This document shows, piece by piece, positions 10,469-21,090 of a DNA stretch of 64,000 nucleotides. The stretch lies in NCBI GenBank assembly GCA_014584395.1, contig JACTMY010000017.1, positions 166,012 through 230,011 on the forward strand, given 5' to 3'. A model generated the notes under the pieces. That model did not search any database. It was given only the letters and a program-made list of their open reading frames with translations, and was not told the origin of the DNA. Position numbers and translations under genes: made by a program. The DNA is from Planctomycetota bacterium (GTDB taxonomy: Bacteria; Planctomycetota; Planctomycetia; Gemmatales; HRBIN36). Position 1 is the first letter of the stretch. The number at the start of each line of letters is the position of its first letter.

Positions 10469-10506
10469 TCCCCGCCAGGGTTTCCTTCCTGGCGGGGATT
10501 TTTTTA
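10469..10506 (+). terminator. Intrinsic terminator after the di-heme cytochrome gene
   Basis: An 11-bp GC-rich stem (TCCCCGCCAGG paired with CCTGGCGGGGA) closes a short loop and is followed directly by ATTTTTTTATT. It lies 28 bp after the stop and separates the cytochrome from the adaptor gene. Confidence 0.92.
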
Positions 10507-10609
10507 TTGCCGACTCTGACGGCCTCGTTCGTCTATCCCTGGCCGCCTTCCCTGGTATGATGAGGGAAAGAGCAAGAGAACCGGCGGTTGCTTCCGGAGG
10601 TGGCGAACG

Positions 10610-11974
10610 ATGAAAGGCTTGTTGCGGGTGCTGTTGACGTGGGTCGTTCCCGCGGCGATCGTGGGCGGCCTGGCGTGGCTGGGGTGGTGGACTCAAGAAC
10701 TTTGGAAACCCTGGCTTTTACCCTCGTCCAGCCAAGCGGATCATGATGAGCACGATCACGAAGAGCATGACGACCGCGCCACCAACGTGCTCAATCTGTC
10801 CGACTCAGCCCGGGCCAACCTGAAACTGCAAACGGCGCCGGCGGTCCTGTCGACCTATTGGCGGACGGTGGAAATCCCCGGCACCGTCGTCGAACGGCCC
10901 GGCTTCAGCCACCGGGGCATCGCCGCTCCTTTGGCCGGCGTCGTGACGCGCATCATGGCCATCCCCGGCGACCCGCTCAAGCCCGGCGATCCCCTCTTCA
11001 CCCTCCGGGTCATCAGTGAAACCCTGCAGACCAGCCAGGCGCAACTGTACAAAACCGCTCGGGACCTGGAGATCAACGCCGCCGAGCAGGCCCGCCTGCA
11101 AACCACCCCCGACGCCGACAAGCTCTTTCGCAGCCGACTCATTGAGCTGGGCTATGAACGGCAGCGGCTGGCCGCGAGTCTGGACACCTATCGCCAGGAC
11201 CTGATCGCCCGCAGTCTCGATGAGGAACAAATCCAGAACGTGCTCAAGGGGCAATTCGTCACCGAAATCACCATCCGCATTCCGCGGCGGAGCCAGGAGA
11301 ACGACGTCACGGCGTATGAGCTGGAAGAGATGAAAGTGCAAATGGGGGAACTGGTGCAGCCGGGGCAGACCTTGGCCCTTATCGCCTCGCACGATCAGTT
11401 GGAGATCGAAGGCCATGCCTTCGAGCATGAGGCCGCGTTATTGCGGCGGGCCGCGCTGGAGGGACGCACCCTGGCCTGGCTGTCGAGCGACGCCGCCGAG
11501 GCGCTGTGGCCGGCTTCGATGCCCGAGCTGCGCATCCGCTTCGTCGCCAATCACGTCGACCCGGCGACGCGGATGTTTTCCTTTTACCTGCCCATCACGA
11601 ATCAGTATCGGGAAATGACCGACCCCTCGGGGAAGCCCAAGCGGCTGTGGCGGTTTCGCCAGGGGCAGCGGGTCCGCATCGGCGTGCCGGAAGAGCCGAT
11701 CGAAGGCGTGTTTGTTTTGCCCTCTGCCGCCGTGGTTCGCGAGGGCTTGGAGACCTGGGTCTTTCGAGTGAATGGCGATCTGCTCGTGCGCCGGCCGGTG
11801 CATCTCTTGTTCGATGACGGGCAAAACATGGTCCTGGCCAACGACGGCGGCATCACGGTGGGCAACGTCATCGTGATGAATCAGGCCGCCCTGTTGCAGC
11901 GCGCCCTCCGGGCGCAGTCCATGGGCGGCGGCGGTCATGGCCACGACCACTCCGGCCACTCCCACGATCATTGA
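10610..11974 (+). CDS. Periplasmic adaptor subunit (HlyD/CusB-like) with His-rich ends
   Basis: A 454-aa membrane-fusion/adaptor protein of the RND-efflux type. After an N-terminal membrane anchor (about residues 5-25) comes an acidic His-rich stretch, DHDEHDHEEHDD. A barrel-sandwich half (GVVTRIMAIPGDPLKPGDPLFTL) and a central alpha-hairpin with QTSQAQLYKTARDLE follow. The second half-lipoyl region is MGELVQPGQTLALIASHDQLEIEG, then a beta-barrel and membrane-proximal segments. The C-terminus is GGGGHGHDHSGHSHDH. The His clusters suggest binding of a divalent metal such as Cu, Zn, Co or Ni. No RND pump or TolC gene lies in the window. GGAGGTG sits 7 nt before the ATG. Converges with galT, stops 6 bp apart. 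Confidence 0.85.
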   Translation: MKGLLRVLLTWVVPAAIVGGLAWLGWWTQELWKPWLLPSSSQADHDEHDHEEHDDRATNVLNLSDSARANLKLQTAPAVLSTYWRTVEIPGTVVERPGFSHRGIAAPLAGVVTRIMAIPGDPLKPGDPLFTLRVISETLQTSQAQLYKTARDLEINAAEQARLQTTPDADKLFRSRLIELGYERQRLAASLDTYRQDLIARSLDEEQIQNVLKGQFVTEITIRIPRRSQENDVTAYELEEMKVQMGELVQPGQTLALIASHDQLEIEGHAFEHEAALLRRAALEGRTLAWLSSDAAEALWPASMPELRIRFVANHVDPATRMFSFYLPITNQYREMTDPSGKPKRLWRFRQGQRVRIGVPEEPIEGVFVLPSAAVVREGLETWVFRVNGDLLVRRPVHLLFDDGQNMVLANDGGITVGNVIVMNQAALLQRALRAQSMGGGGHGHDHSGHSHDH

Positions 11975-11980
11975 GCGGCG

Positions 11981-13069
11981 TTAACTGGAGCAACGGACTT
12001 CGGTCTCTTGCAAATACTCGGCGGCTTGCTCGGGCGGCACGGGGTTGATGTAAAAACCGGTGCCCCATTCGAACCCGGCGATGCGGGTCAGGCGCGGGAT
12101 GATTTCGATGTGCCAGTGATAATGAGGCAGGGACTGGGCGTCGAAGGGCGCGGTGTGCACGATGTAGTTGTAGGACGGGCGATCCAGCGCCGTTTCGATT
12201 TTACACAAGACGGTCTTCAGCACGCCCGCCAAATCCTCCACCTCCAATTTGTGAATGTTCTCGAAGTGGCTGCCATGCTGCTTCGGGATGATCCAGGTTT
12301 CGAAGGGAAAGCGGCTGGCAAAGGGACAGATGGCCGCGAAGTGCGAGGATTCCAGAACGATGCGCTTCGCCGCGTGCAATTCCTGCTGGATGATGTCGCA
12401 GTAGATGCAGCGGCCCCGATATTGATAAAACGCCTTGGAGCCGTTCATCTCCTCCTGCACGTTGATGGGGACGATGGGCGTGACGATGAGTTGCGAGTGG
12501 GTGTGTTCGAGGGAAGCGCCCGCCTGGGAGCCGACGTTCTTGAAAAGCATGCCATAGACGAGCCGGGCGTCCTTCTTGAGATCGACGAGGCGGTCCCGGT
12601 AGACCCAGATCATTTCGCGGAGGTTGTCCTCGCTGAGTTCGGTGAGGGATTCCTTGTGCTGCGGGCATTCGATGATGACTTCGTGGGCGCCAATGCCGTC
12701 CATGCGGTCGTAGATGCCGTCGCCGCGCTTGTTGAGGTGGCCGTCCACCTGCAGGGCGGGGAAGCGATTGGGGACGACGCGGACGCGCCAGCCGCGCTGG
12801 TTGGCCTGCGACTCCCTGGCGCGGTAGGCGAGAATCTCGGCGGGCGTCTTGTCTTCATTGCCCTCGCAAAAGGGGCAGAGCGAACCGGGCAGGGCGTCGA
12901 CGCAGGATTCCTTGCGGCGCATGAGCGGCCGCTTGGCCCGATCGGTGGCGATGATGACCCAGCGGCCCACGATCGGGTCCTTGCGCAGCTCCGGCATGGT
13001 CAGGCCGCGGACCGTGAACCCGGGCAACACCAAGGCTTGGCTCAAGGTGGATTCGGGCGGTTGATCCAT
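11981..13069 (-). CDS. galT: Galactose-1-phosphate uridylyltransferase
   Basis: Predicted to exchange UMP between UDP-glucose and galactose-1-phosphate in the Leloir pathway; related enzymes act as ADP-glucose phosphorylases. It has 362 residues. CPFC (65-68) is a zinc pair. The segment ASLEHTHSQ (about 185-193) holds the nucleophilic His in the place of the usual HPH, and [11 protein letters not shown] (316-326) is the second HIT-like signature. [13 protein letters not shown] at residue 25 is where the family usually starts, but AGAGGAGAGG sits just before the upstream ATG, so I keep the longer form. It lies 25 bp after the GH57 gene in the same operon. The EHTHSQ variant leaves the exact nucleotide sugar open. 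Confidence 0.9.
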   Translation of the reverse strand: MDQPPESTLSQALVLPGFTVRGLTMPELRKDPIVGRWVIIATDRAKRPLMRRKESCVDALPGSLCPFCEGNEDKTPAEILAYRARESQANQRGWRVRVVPNRFPALQVDGHLNKRGDGIYDRMDGIGAHEVIIECPQHKESLTELSEDNLREMIWVYRDRLVDLKKDARLVYGMLFKNVGSQAGASLEHTHSQLIVTPIVPINVQEEMNGSKAFYQYRGRCIYCDIIQQELHAAKRIVLESSHFAAICPFASRFPFETWIIPKQHGSHFENIHKLEVEDLAGVLKTVLCKIETALDRPSYNYIVHTAPFDAQSLPHYHWHIEIIPRLTRIAGFEWGTGFYINPVPPEQAAEYLQETEVRCSS

Positions 13070-13094
13070 GCGCGTGCCTCTCCTCTATCGGCGG

Positions 13095-15287
13095 TTACAC
13101 GTCCCAATTAATACGTTCGAAATCGGGGGAAGGTCGAATCGTGGCCAGATACTCCTCGCGCGGCGCCCGTTCGCGGCTCTGCCCGCCTTGCCTTAAATCC
13201 ACGCAAAAGCGCAGCTCGCCATCGACGGGCACGTGCATCAGGTCGAAGGGAATGGCGATGGTGGCGACCTGGTCGATGCCCACTTCCACGGCCTGGGCCT
13301 TATCCGGATGCCGTTCGCTGCCTTCGTACCAGGAGACGCGGGGCGCGCCGCCAGGCTGTTCGATGACCACTTCCATCGGCGGGTCCATCGGCAACAAGAC
13401 GCGAATCTCATCCACGTTCGCCAGGGCCGCCTTGGCGGAACCCTCGAAGTCGAGGCGAATGAGCAGCCGCTGGGGCGTGAAGCCGAAATGCAGTTCGTGA
13501 ATCCATCCCGCCGTGGCCATCGCCATGGTGCCGCGCTCGTTGCCGGGCAGGTAAACCCCGGCCCCCATCCATTCGATGGGCCGCCGGCGGCCATCCACCC
13601 TCACCTCCAGGAAAGAGCGGGGCTGCGTGTAGGTCGGGCGGGGCGCCCGGGCGGCGATCGGCAGATGGAGATCGTCCGGCGGCGCTTCGCCCAGGAGATG
13701 ATAAACGTTTTGCAAATGGCGGCGGAACAGGAAGTCGAATAAGCCGTCCTGGGCGCTCGAATGCTGCGGCCCGTACCACCAATTCCAATCGCTGCCCTCG
13801 GCGATGTAGATTTCCCGCCAGGCCCGCTCGACGAGCTTGGCGTCGAGCGGCCGTTCGCCTTGCCTTCGGACCAGATGGTCGCGGGTGCGATGGAGCAGGT
13901 CCCAGGCCGTGTTATCCTCGTGGTGGCCGATCCAGATGTCGAAATTATGATTGATCCAACTGCCCGCGGCGAGGTAGGGGAGCGACGTCCGCGGCGGGTG
14001 CATCTCCAAATAATCCATGATCCGCACGGGCTTGACGTCCACGCTGGAGACGCAGCGTTGATAGAGGGTGCGCAGAAAGGCCACGCCGTTGCCCGGATAG
14101 TGCTCCCAGCAATTTTCGCCGTCGAGGATGACCGGGACGAGGGCCGGCTCCGACCCGCTGACGCTCGAGCCGATGCCGCGCAGCTTGCTGATGAAGTCTT
14201 CCGCCGCCGAGACGCTGTCGCTGCGCTGATAGTGAAAGCCGATCAAGTCGCTCAGGGCATGATCGCGGAACACGATGCTCAGTTCCTTGCCGTGCTCGCT
14301 GACCCGGCTCGGTTGGTAAAGCGCCTGCGGATTGCGCACGTGGCCGCGCTGGTCCCGGCTGACGTAGCCCTTGGTGGATTGACTGAGGATTTCCTCGTCG
14401 GTGGCGATCCACTTGATGCCATGGTCGGCGAGGAGGGGAATCATCGGCTGGCACACCGACCCCTCGGCGGGCCACATGCCCTTGGGCGCCTGTCCGAAGA
14501 CCTGCGCGTGATAGGCGACCGCCTCGCGGACATGGAACGCGGCGTCTTCGGGGTAGCCTTGCAGGAAGCGGGGCAGGCGCACGTCGGGCATCGCCTCCCG
14601 GGCCAGCTTCTTGTCGATGAGCAGCGGCAGAATGGGATGGTAAAACGGCGTCGTGGTCAGCTCGACCTGGCCGCGGTCCACGAGCTGTTTGTGCAAGGGA
14701 AGGATTTTGGCCATGATGTCCCGGTGCTTGTCCAGGACGAGGAGTTTTTCCTCCTCAGTGTACATTTTACCTTTGAGCCGAAGCTCCGCGAGGTCCGCGT
14801 CGCGCTCGAAGGCCAGCGGATGAATCCAGGCCAGATTGAACCAGACCTGCAAGTCGCGGAGGTCGCGAACGTTGAAGCGCCGCAAGGCTTCCGGGGCGGT
14901 CTGGTGGGCGAGGTCGCGTTTCAAAAACAGTTCGAGGTAGCGCGGCCGCGGCCGGATGAAGTTTTCGAACTGCGCCATGAAAAAGTTGTCGATGACGAAA
15001 TAGGCCTGCTCGGCCGTCAGGCTCTCGGCTGGCAGGCGCGACAGGTCGAGGAAGCGGTCGCTGGCGTTGTTTTCAACGTAGGCCAGCAGTTGCATGACCA
15101 GGCTGGGGACCAGATTGATCGTGCACTGCATCTCAGGGACCTCGAGCAGATGCAGGGCCATGCCGTAGTAATCCTTCACGGCATGCAGGCGCACCCAGGG
15201 CATGGGATTCTCGCCGGTGAGGTCATCGGGATAATAAGGTTGGTGCTGATGCCACAGGAAGGCCAGGGCTACATTCGCCATCTTCAC
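13095..15287 (-). CDS. Glycoside hydrolase family 57 protein (alpha-amylase/amylopullulanase-like)
   Basis: A 730-aa protein with the GH57 N-terminal signature FLWHQHQPYY, then GMWPAEGSV and WIATDEEIL in the region that carries the catalytic Glu, and VILDGENCWEHYPGNG further on. GH57 enzymes act on alpha-1,4/1,6-glucans with a retaining mechanism. The C-terminal 180 residues (after about 550) look like a separate beta-rich domain with FLEVRVDGRRRPIEWMGAG, probably carbohydrate binding. No signal peptide is seen, so it is likely cytoplasmic. The first codon is GTG at 15287; an ATG two codons later is an equally good start. galT follows and glgA lies nearby, which points to storage-glucan or alpha-glucan turnover. 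Confidence 0.9.
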   Translation of the reverse strand: MKMANVALAFLWHQHQPYYPDDLTGENPMPWVRLHAVKDYYGMALHLLEVPEMQCTINLVPSLVMQLLAYVENNASDRFLDLSRLPAESLTAEQAYFVIDNFFMAQFENFIRPRPRYLELFLKRDLAHQTAPEALRRFNVRDLRDLQVWFNLAWIHPLAFERDADLAELRLKGKMYTEEEKLLVLDKHRDIMAKILPLHKQLVDRGQVELTTTPFYHPILPLLIDKKLAREAMPDVRLPRFLQGYPEDAAFHVREAVAYHAQVFGQAPKGMWPAEGSVCQPMIPLLADHGIKWIATDEEILSQSTKGYVSRDQRGHVRNPQALYQPSRVSEHGKELSIVFRDHALSDLIGFHYQRSDSVSAAEDFISKLRGIGSSVSGSEPALVPVILDGENCWEHYPGNGVAFLRTLYQRCVSSVDVKPVRIMDYLEMHPPRTSLPYLAAGSWINHNFDIWIGHHEDNTAWDLLHRTRDHLVRRQGERPLDAKLVERAWREIYIAEGSDWNWWYGPQHSSAQDGLFDFLFRRHLQNVYHLLGEAPPDDLHLPIAARAPRPTYTQPRSFLEVRVDGRRRPIEWMGAGVYLPGNERGTMAMATAGWIHELHFGFTPQRLLIRLDFEGSAKAALANVDEIRVLLPMDPPMEVVIEQPGGAPRVSWYEGSERHPDKAQAVEVGIDQVATIAIPFDLMHVPVDGELRFCVDLRQGGQSRERAPREEYLATIRPSPDFERINWDV

Positions 15288-15331
15288 TTGCTACACGAGA
15301 ATGCGATTGCTGCCAAGAGTCACGAGTGGGG

Positions 15332-15360
15332 ATTATAACACAAGCCGCGCGCCGCGGCAA
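15332..15360 (-). promoter_or_regulatory. Sigma70-type promoter for GH57-galT
   Basis: On the minus strand TTGCCG (15360-15355) and a perfect TATAAT (15337-15332) are separated by exactly 17 bp. The start would fall near 15325, about 40 nt before the GH57 start codon. The divergent TPR gene begins 100 bp away on the other strand. Confidence 0.6.
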
Positions 15361-15460
15361 AAGCATCTATTCATGAATCGCCCTTGACAGTCGCCGCGCC
15401 GCCCGACATTCTCAATAAGGAAACGTTCACGGCGAAGGGAAGGGAGCGGGGAACGCGTCG

Positions 15461-16930
15461 ATGTCGTTTGCAGCCGATCGCGAACAAGGGATGGCCGCCT
15501 TCAAGGCCGGCGCCTGGGAGCAAGTCGTCGCCGCTTTGCCAGGCTACCTCCAGGAACATCCCGAGGACTATGAAGCCGGCACCGTGCTGGCCATGGCCAA
15601 ACATCGCTTGGGCAAGCATCTCGAGGCGCTCGGGGATTTCGATCGGCTCACGCTCGCTTATCCCAACTCCGCCTCGCTGCGTTATTATCATGGGTTGGTC
15701 CTGGAGGAACTGAAGCGTTTCAAGGAAGCGGAAGCCGCTTACCAGACCGCCTTGAAGCTGCGGCCCAAGCATGCCTTGACCATGCAGGCCATCGAGCGGT
15801 TGCAGCGTCAGTCAGCCGGGGCGGCCGCGCCTTCTGGAGCCGCGTCCACGCTGGGGGCCATCCCAGAGGATGATGACGATGAACCCATCGACTTGATGTC
15901 GCTGAAAATGACGCCGACACCGTCGGCAGTTCCGCCGAAGGTCTCATCGCCGCCCGCGGCAGCCGAGGCTGTGAAACCGGCAGCGCCGCGACCGACGCCC
16001 GTGCGGCCAGCAGCCCCGCCCAAGGCCGTCCCGTCTGCTCCAGTGATCGAACCGCCTTCCAAGGTCTTGCCGAAGCCCAAGGTCAATACGCCGGCGCAAT
16101 CCCCGGCCGTGCCAGTGAAAGCGGTCAAACCTGAAAAGCCGCTCCCGGCCATTCCTTTGCCCGCGAAACCGAAACCGGCCGCCCCCGTTCAAGCCGGCAA
16201 GTCCGAAACCGCGCTGCCCGCCATTCCCCTGACGCCGAAGCCGGTGCCCGCCGTCCCTGCCATACCCGCGGCGCCGACCGTCGTTCAGGCTGTCAACGTG
16301 GACGAGGGGGACGTCATCGATGACGTGGAATTGGTCGATGACGCGGCCATGCCCGCCATCGTGATCGAAGATGAACCGCCGCAAGTGTTGCGGCCGATCC
16401 TGGTCCGCGATCAGCCCGAGATCGTGCTCTTGCCCGATGAATACCAGTTGCACAAGGGGGTCAAGGTCAGCCAGTACAAGGTCAAGGTGTGCCGCTCGGA
16501 TCGGCTCGAACTGGAAGCACTAAACAAGCTGGGGGCCAAGTCCATCCTGCATGAACTGGACCCCAGCATGCAGGAGAGCCGCTATCCGCAGCGCGTGATC
16601 TTCGACCGCGCCCAGGATCGGATCGATCTGAGCCGCGACCCGGCCGTGCCGGGCAAGGTGTACAGCACGACGCAAATCGTGGCCGTGCAACTGGCCTTCG
16701 AGGATGAAGGCGCGTCCCTGTTCTTGGCTTTGCGGACCTGGGATGGCGAGTTGATCGATCTCTGCGATGATCTGGTCGATGAAATTGCGGGGGTCAAGCT
16801 GTTTCACGCCGCCGCCCATTTGCACCGCATGTTCGGTTGGCCCGTCGAGATCAAGAAAAAGCCCATCGCCGATGCGCTCCCCCGCTTCAAGCACGCCTAC
16901 CGCACGTTCAAGAACGCCTTTCCCCACTGA
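15461..16930 (+). CDS. TPR protein with long Pro/Ala/Lys-rich linker
   Basis: A 489-aa protein of unknown function. Residues 1-110 form about three tetratricopeptide repeats (REQGMAAFKAGAWEQVVAALPGYLQEHPEDYEAG and so on). Residues 120-290 are low-complexity, rich in Pro, Ala and Lys with repeated KPxP/PAIP units, and probably disordered. Residues 300-489 form a compact acidic-then-mixed domain with YKVKVCRSDRLELEALNKLGAKS. I do not recognise that domain. No signal peptide or membrane segment, so cytoplasmic. GGGAGCGGGG precedes the ATG. Its stop is 5 bp from the convergent glgA stop. The TPRs suggest a scaffold, but no partner can be named. Confidence 0.75.
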   Translation: MSFAADREQGMAAFKAGAWEQVVAALPGYLQEHPEDYEAGTVLAMAKHRLGKHLEALGDFDRLTLAYPNSASLRYYHGLVLEELKRFKEAEAAYQTALKLRPKHALTMQAIERLQRQSAGAAAPSGAASTLGAIPEDDDDEPIDLMSLKMTPTPSAVPPKVSSPPAAAEAVKPAAPRPTPVRPAAPPKAVPSAPVIEPPSKVLPKPKVNTPAQSPAVPVKAVKPEKPLPAIPLPAKPKPAAPVQAGKSETALPAIPLTPKPVPAVPAIPAAPTVVQAVNVDEGDVIDDVELVDDAAMPAIVIEDEPPQVLRPILVRDQPEIVLLPDEYQLHKGVKVSQYKVKVCRSDRLELEALNKLGAKSILHELDPSMQESRYPQRVIFDRAQDRIDLSRDPAVPGKVYSTTQIVAVQLAFEDEGASLFLALRTWDGELIDLCDDLVDEIAGVKLFHAAAHLHRMFGWPVEIKKKPIADALPRFKHAYRTFKNAFPH

Positions 16931-16935
16931 GCGGC

Positions 16936-18471
16936 TCAGGCGGGCACTTCTAACATTTTGCGATACAGCGTTTCGTAATTGGCGGCCCCATGGTCCCAGG
17001 ACCAATCCTGGAGCATGGCGTTGCGCTGCAACTGCTCCCAGACCTGGGGGGTGTGGCGGAAGCAGCCGATGGCTCTGCGAATGGCCCAGAGCAGGGCCAT
17101 GGGATGATAATCGCTGAAGGAAAAGCCGGTGGCGATGCCGTGCCGAAGGCTGCCTTCGGTGAGATCGGTGACGCTGTCGGCCAACCCGCCGACGTGGCGG
17201 ACGATGGGGATCGTGCCGTATTTCAAGCTGTAAAGCTGATTCAAGCCGGACGGTTCGTAAAGACTGGGCATGAGGTACATGTCCGCCCCGGCCACGACCT
17301 GATGGGCCAGCCGTTCGTTGAACTCCAAAGCGACAGCCACTTTGTGCGGGAACGTGTTGGCCAGGTAGCGGAGGAAGCCTTCATAAGCCGGTTCGCCGGT
17401 GCCGACGACGACCAGTTGCACGTCATGGTTCATCAGGTCCCAGGCGCATCCCTGGATCAGTTCGATCCCTTTCTGCTTGACCAGCCGGCTGACGATGCCC
17501 AGGACGGGAACGTCGGGGCGCGTCGGCAAGCCGGACAGCCGCTGAAGATGCTCCTTGCAAATCGCCTTGCCCCAATGAACGTTGCCCACGTCGTAAGTTG
17601 CGGGCAGGTAGCCATCGGTGGCCGGGTTCCAGACGGCGTAATCGACGCCGTTCATGATGCCGGTCACTTTATAGCCGTGATCGCGAATGACCGAATCCAA
17701 ACCGTAGCCACCCTCATAGGTGGCGATCTCGTGGGCGTAGCGCAGGCTGACGGCATTGACCGCGTCGGCGAACACGATTCCGCCCTTGAGGAGGTTGATC
17801 ATGTCATGGAATTCGAGGTATTCAAATTTGAACAGCTCCCACCCCAGGCCGGTGACGCCGAGTTGCTCCTTGGGGAAGCGCCCCTGGTAGGCCATGTTGT
17901 GAATGGTCAGCAGCGACTTCATCCGCCGAAAGCGGGGATCCCCGGCGTATTGCGCGCGCAGCATGACCGGGATCAGGGACGCATGCCAATCATTGACGTG
18001 AACGACGTCGGGCCAGAAGTTGAGCAGCGGGCAACTGTTGAGCACCGCTCGGCAGAAGAAGCTGAAGCGCGCGAGATTGTCCTCGTAATCGCGCATCTGG
18101 CCGTCGCCGCCCTTGTACTGATAGATCGTGTGGCCGGCGCGGGCGTCGTCGCGGTCGTAATAGACATTGTGTTCGAGGAAATAGATCGGCACGTTGGAGC
18201 CAGGCATGCGGCCGCGCCAGAGCCGGCCGTACTCCGAGTGGTGCGCCACGCGGGCTTCGACGCAAACGTCGAGCGGTTCGATGGGCTGACCCGCCTGGCG
18301 GCAGGAGCGAAACAGCGGCATCATGACCGCCACGTCATGGCCGCGCCGCGCGAGGGCTTGGGGCAGGGCGCCGCACACATCCCCCAGGCCGCCCGTCTTG
18401 GCGAAGGGGGCCGCCTCGGCGGCGGCCAGCAGGATTTTGAGGGGACGATCCGCCTCGACAGGCCATTCCAT
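16936..18471 (-). CDS. glgA: Glycogen synthase (ADP-glucose type, GT5)
   Basis: Predicted to transfer glucose from ADP-glucose to the non-reducing end of alpha-1,4-glucan. The 511-aa protein has the N-terminal KTGGLGDVCGALPQALARRGHDV substrate loop (KxGGL), VVHVNDWHASLIPV, and the C-terminal GT-B donor-site segment PSLYEPSGLNQLYSLKYGTIPIVRHVGGLADSV, which contains the catalytic Glu of the ExFEPCGL-type motif. I start at MEWPVEADRP because GAAGGAAG lies 7 nt before that ATG; the ORF runs 15 codons further upstream. glgB, glgC and glgP are not in the window. With GH57, the GH63-like glucosidase and GH13 it indicates an alpha-glucan storage or recycling capacity. Confidence 0.95.
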   Translation of the reverse strand: MEWPVEADRPLKILLAAAEAAPFAKTGGLGDVCGALPQALARRGHDVAVMMPLFRSCRQAGQPIEPLDVCVEARVAHHSEYGRLWRGRMPGSNVPIYFLEHNVYYDRDDARAGHTIYQYKGGDGQMRDYEDNLARFSFFCRAVLNSCPLLNFWPDVVHVNDWHASLIPVMLRAQYAGDPRFRRMKSLLTIHNMAYQGRFPKEQLGVTGLGWELFKFEYLEFHDMINLLKGGIVFADAVNAVSLRYAHEIATYEGGYGLDSVIRDHGYKVTGIMNGVDYAVWNPATDGYLPATYDVGNVHWGKAICKEHLQRLSGLPTRPDVPVLGIVSRLVKQKGIELIQGCAWDLMNHDVQLVVVGTGEPAYEGFLRYLANTFPHKVAVALEFNERLAHQVVAGADMYLMPSLYEPSGLNQLYSLKYGTIPIVRHVGGLADSVTDLTEGSLRHGIATGFSFSDYHPMALLWAIRRAIGCFRHTPQVWEQLQRNAMLQDWSWDHGAANYETLYRKMLEVPA

Positions 18472-18683
18472 CGGGGCTTCCTTCAGCCAGAGCCGGATGC
18501 GCGGGGCATTCACCAAGAAAACAGAGAGGGCAGTGAAGAGCCAACAGCGGGAGGTTGTGCTTCGCCGTTACCTGTTCACTGCCAAGCCAAGTTTAGCTGG
18601 CGGGGCACCCTGCCGCAACCCAACTTGCTGGATCGTTCGGCTTTCCCTGTCCGGCAAGATCGTTAAAGCTTGCAAAGCTCAAC

Positions 18684-18713
18684 AAAAAAGCCCGCGGCGA
18701 AGGCGCCGCGGGC
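18684..18713 (-). terminator. Intrinsic terminator of dnaK
   Basis: Read on the minus strand: a perfect 10-bp stem GCCCGCGGCG/CGCCGCGGGC with a 4-nt loop, followed by TTTTTT. It sits 24 bp after the dnaK stop, so dnaK is probably monocistronic. Confidence 0.93.
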
Positions 18714-18736
18714 TGATCGGTGGTTGAGCAAGACGC

Positions 18737-20701
<1,965 letters not shown>

Positions 20702-20795
20702 GTTCTATTCTCCTTGAATTGAGTCGTGCAAACGTCGGGTGCCTCGCCTACACGTGATGATTTCGCGTTGACTTGCCCATTAATGCCAGGATTAA

Positions 20796-20811
20796 AGCAA
20801 TCAATGTGCCG
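20796..20811 (-). promoter_or_regulatory. Sigma54-like -24/-12 promoter for dnaK
   Basis: On the minus strand the sequence reads CGGCAC-ATTGA-TTGCT. Against the sigma54 consensus TGGCAC-N5-TTGCW only the first base differs. The invariant GG and GC are present with the required 12-bp register. The predicted start is near 20785, giving a leader of about 84 nt. Repeated palindromes lie 90-160 bp upstream, where enhancer-binding proteins usually bind. This is a motif reading only. Confidence 0.5.
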
Positions 20812-20898
20812 CATGAACTAAGAATAATTATTTTGCGTAAGTAATTGATATAATAGAGTTTACGAAATAATTTATAAGTCCGTCTCGGAATTTTTGAC

Positions 20899-20972
20899 TG
20901 CCAAAATGAACACGTCAGCCAAAATGGCTTAGTCAGAGTTTGGCTTCAGCAATAGCTGTTGCCAAAATGGCA
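20899..20972. promoter_or_regulatory. Repeated GCCAAAATGGC palindromes, putative operator/enhancer sites
   Basis: Three related sites lie in the dnaK-pheA spacer: TGCCAAAATGaac (20899-20911, right arm degenerate), AGCCAAAATGGCT (20917-20929, perfect arms) and TGCCAAAATGGCA (20960-20972, perfect arms). Each has 5-bp arms around AAA. Sharing the core GCCAAAATG three times in 75 bp of non-coding DNA is unlikely by chance and suggests cooperative binding of a dimeric regulator. They could serve dnaK, pheA or both. The rest of the spacer (20702-21090) is AT-rich and includes TATAATA near 20850 without a clear -35. Confidence 0.55.
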
Positions 20973-21090
20973 TGACGATTTGGATTTTTCACCGGAACCT
21001 GTTGTCCTCATCAAGTTTCTGATTGACGTGTGTCTAGTAGCCCCATAACATGTTACGAAATTATCAAGATTTTTCGCCACGAGATGGGAC

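Noticed and set aside
13761-15338. 525-aa plus-strand ORF opposite GH57
   Set aside because: Mirror of a well-supported gene; no motifs.
16990-18666. 558-aa plus-strand ORF opposite glgA
   Set aside because: Shadow frame of glgA; continues through the intergenic region by chance.
20702-20735. HAIR (HspR) or CIRCE element before dnaK
   Set aside because: CTTGAATTGAGT resembles only fused half-sites and overlaps the SD; no GAGTGC-type CIRCE arms are present.
20968-20986. TGGCATGACGATTTGGA as a plus-strand sigma54 promoter for pheA
   Set aside because: The -12 part reads TTTGG instead of TTGCW, so the essential GC is missing.
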